A stretch of DNA of 64,000 nt from Meloidogyne chitwoodi (Eukaryota; Nematoda; Chromadorea; Rhabditida; Meloidogynidae): positions 744,001 through 808,000 of the forward strand of contig JACZZP010000018.1 in NCBI GenBank assembly GCA_015183035.1, in the 5' to 3' direction. The number at the start of each line of letters is the position of its first letter. Position 1 is the stretch's first letter. The notes under the pieces are model-generated. The model was given only the letters and a program-made list of their open reading frames with translations. It was not told the DNA's origin and did no database searches. The translations under genes and the position numbers were made by a program. This document shows positions 61,918 through 64,000 of this stretch, piece by piece.

Positions 61918-63308
61918 TAATAATTAATTAATTAACCTCATTTTTTAAAAGTTAATTTATAATAATTTAATATTTTTCGTTTTCTAAGCAATTTCAAAAT
62001 AATTATTTTTTGGGTTTCCCTTTTTTAATATCTGTTGCAATTTTTTTATTTTGTTTTAAGAGAAGAGATCCATCTATTTAAGCAGGCAATAGTTATTAAT
62101 ATTTAAAAGATCTATTAAAAAGAAGTAAAAAATTTAACCGTTTGTCTCGGTGGCTCAGTTGGTAAAGCTTCTGATTATGATCAAGTAAAGTCGTGGGTTC
62201 GAGACCTGTCCTCTTCATTTTCTCTTACCTTATAAATAAAATAAAAATACTGCAACCTAAATCTTCAATAAACATTTTTTAATCCTTTATTTTTATTTAC
62301 CCATTTATTGCGGGTATTTTTAAGGCATTCTCTTTTTTAATGTCGCATATTGATAATTTATATATGGTATTTTCTTTTATTTAAATAAATAGTCTGTCTC
62401 TTCTAATCTTGCCTTTTTTATTATTATTTTTTAATCTTTCTATTGGCAGTCCTGCTTTAATTTTAAAAAATATTCCCAAAAATTTTAAAAAATTTCAATT
62501 AAAAATGCTTAATTTTTAACAAAAATATTTTAATCTAACAAATTTCCTAGGACAGCTATTTATTAGAATGTTTATATACTCCTTTATCTTTCTTTTATCC
62601 CAAAATTTTTATAAAATCCTTTTAAACTTCTTTTATTGATTTTCTTTTTTTTAATTAAGCAATTAATTAATTTTTAAGCAAATAAACTTTAAATATTTTT
62701 TTTTAATATTAATAAATTTATTAAGAGAATTCTCTTTTCTTTTCCTAATAAGAATATCCCCTTCTCTCTTTTCTTAATTTTAGCCATTTTCTCGATTATG
62801 CTTGTTAAATACCGCTGGTTATCTTTTTTTAGTCTCTCTTTTATATTACTGGAATGACCCAAATCTAGTATTTCTATCATTTAAAAGCAAGAATATTTGG
62901 TTGTTTTTTTGGGTTTTTTTGTTAAAAAAGAGGTGAAAGAGAGGAAGGCTATATATTAAATTATTTTCTTTTTTTGGCGATTTATTTTATAATTAATTCT
63001 TTTCGAGATAAATGCTCAATTGAATTTTTTTGTGAAGGATATTGGGTTTAGATTAACTTTAAAAAAAGAATTTATATATCTGCATAATTTCATTGACTTT
63101 TTTTATAAATTTAATGAGGCGAGATGAACTTTTTTTAAAGAAGAAAATCTTGTTTTTTAATTAATTAATATTCAATAAATAAAAATTATTAAGGAAAATT
63201 GAGTCTTTTTTAATTATTTTTCGAATTTAAAATTAACACCTTTATTTTTATCCAATCACTATTTTTTCAATTTAATATTTTTTTAGTTTTTTCTTTTTTT
63301 TTTTTGTG
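61918..63308. other. intergenic, AT-rich, with one tRNA-like sequence
   Basis: About 1.4 kb between TPST and the last gene. Apart from the tRNA-like piece at 62144 it holds A/T homopolymers and a CT/TTTTC-rich region (62690-62960) whose minus-strand open frame has no recognisable domain. No other gene is seen. Confidence 0.5.
62144..62216 (+). pseudogene. tRNA-like sequence, degenerate
   Basis: Box A-like TGGCTCAGTTGG and a T-arm GTGGGTTCGAGACC are clear and correctly spaced. Anticodon arm TCTGA-TTATGA-TCAAG pairs only partly and has a six-base loop. The 5' GTCTCGG and the 3' CTCTTC do not form a seven-pair acceptor. This looks like a tRNA pseudogene; an active gene seems unlikely. Confidence 0.5.
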
Positions 63309-64000
63309 ATGGCATTGCCACCGCTAAATAGCCACAGAAATTCTTTTTTAATTTTTATTTATTTATTGGTCTTTTTATTAATTATTAAAGAAGGATTACC
63401 TTTAGATGGAAGAAATTTAAAACATAATAAACAATCTCATCATAAAAGACAAGGTATAATTTTTTAGGTAAATTTAAATTTCAATAAGAGGACAGTTTTA
63501 TACTGTATAGAAGAATGTTGTTTTTAAAACAAAATAGGTATATATAAGAGAAAAAAGAAAGAGCGTATGGAGTCAATGTAGCTCAGTGGTTTAACGTTTG
63601 GTTATAACAAAAGATGTCGTGGGTTCGAACCTTTCCATATGCCATGACTGAGGAAAGATTGTTTTTTTATTTCTTCCTAAATTCCTTTTAATTTTTCTTT
63701 AGCTTTATAAATATTAAAAAATAATTAAATTTTATTATTTGTACAAGAAGACAAAAAAAACCAAACTAGGCCATAAAATATTTTACAGAATTTATTTTTC
63801 TTAATAGACATTTTTAGCACAACATCAAAATACTTCTGAAATAATTGTTCCAAAAATAACAAAACAATTAGATGGTTAATTTTTATTTTATTTATTTTAA
63901 ATTTCTTCTTTCAGATTCACATCAATCTGTTCAACCAAATTTTGTTGCAAATAATGGACCTTTAATAAGAATGCCAGATGGACAATTTGTTTTAGCACCG
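63309..64000 (+). CDS. secreted protein, 5' part only (runs off the window)
   Basis: Exon 1 begins MALPPLNSHRNSFLIFIYLL, a short head and a strongly hydrophobic signal peptide, followed by a polar basic stretch ending HHKRQ, which may be a processing site. It joins in phase at CAAG|GTATAA to an exon at about 63818-63872 (AQHQNTSEIIVPKITKQLD), then to a third from 63914 (DSHQSVQPNFVANNGPLIR) that is cut by the window end. No known domain is visible in this part. A tRNA-like sequence lies in the first intron. Confidence 0.65.
63573..63642 (+). pseudogene. tRNA-like sequence in an intron
   Basis: GCGTATGGA and TCCATATGC can pair as an acceptor-like stem. Box A-like TAGCTCAGTGG and a T-arm TCGTGGGTTCGAACC are present; anticodon arm TTTG-GTTATAA-CAAA would give UAU (isoleucine). 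There are four extra bases between acceptor and D-arm, and the D-stem is weak, so I call it a relic or divergent tRNA. It is related to the copy at 62144 (shared GTCGTGGGTTCGA). Confidence 0.5.

Noticed and set aside
62689..62880. 63-codon minus-strand frame
   Set aside because: Lysine/isoleucine-rich reading of a CT-rich intergenic stretch without domain or splice context.

Overview
The window is nuclear DNA from an AT-rich nematode. Three things show this: dozens of very short introns with TTTTYAG-like acceptors, same-strand gene strings with operon-like spacing, and nematode-typical families (an MSP-domain sperm protein, a secreted protein with T20D4.11/DUF19-like cysteine modules). The very low GC and compact introns would fit a plant-parasitic tylenchid such as Meloidogyne, but that placement is inference. 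All genes are multi-exon, so each CDS below is a genomic span from start to stop codon, assembled by joining exons by eye.

Layout. 1-20,350 is one uninterrupted AT-rich satellite of about 62-bp units; the window starts inside it. It ends against a diverged copy of a foldback repeat (20,348-20,760). 20,814-28,214 (-) is a large secreted or membrane-anchored protein with one LDL-receptor class A module and a row of cysteine modules; one intron holds a small MITE. A 1.8-kb divergent intergenic region separates it from a plus-strand block: a WW-PH-RhoGAP protein (30,039-33,600), an SMCR8-like longin/DENN protein (34,149-36,200), mitochondrial Hsp90 TRAP1 (36,506-39,464), Derlin-2 (39,607-40,662) and Ku70 (41,340-44,022). 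TRAP1 and Derlin-2 are spaced like an operon.

Next come a small proline-rich EB-module secreted protein (44,367-45,452, -), an MSP-domain sperm protein (46,739-47,190, +) and mitochondrial ribosomal protein mL10 (47,656-48,612, -). Upstream of mL10 on the same strand is a THADA/Trm732-like gene (48,763-57,638, -). Its last intron, 48,987-52,577, is almost wholly filled by TIR elements carrying 11-bp and 33-bp minisatellites, a nested foldback and a tRNA-like segment. Reading phase and the THADA-like protein on both sides support splicing across it. A second THADA intron holds a 620-bp foldback element. After a small single-pass membrane protein whose start codon falls in the end of another foldback element (58,240-58,819) come TAF7 (59,020-60,024, +), tyrosylprotein sulfotransferase (60,304-61,917, +), two tRNA-like sequences and the start of a secreted-protein gene cut by the window end.

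The genes are mostly housekeeping: chaperoning, ERAD, double-strand break repair, mitochondrial translation, tRNA modification, TFIID, Golgi sulfation. The unusual content is the repeat fraction: the block structure of the satellite, three or more large foldback elements (two sharing the same terminal motif), the intron built from mobile elements, and an 18S-rRNA-like 15-mer at the loop of one foldback.
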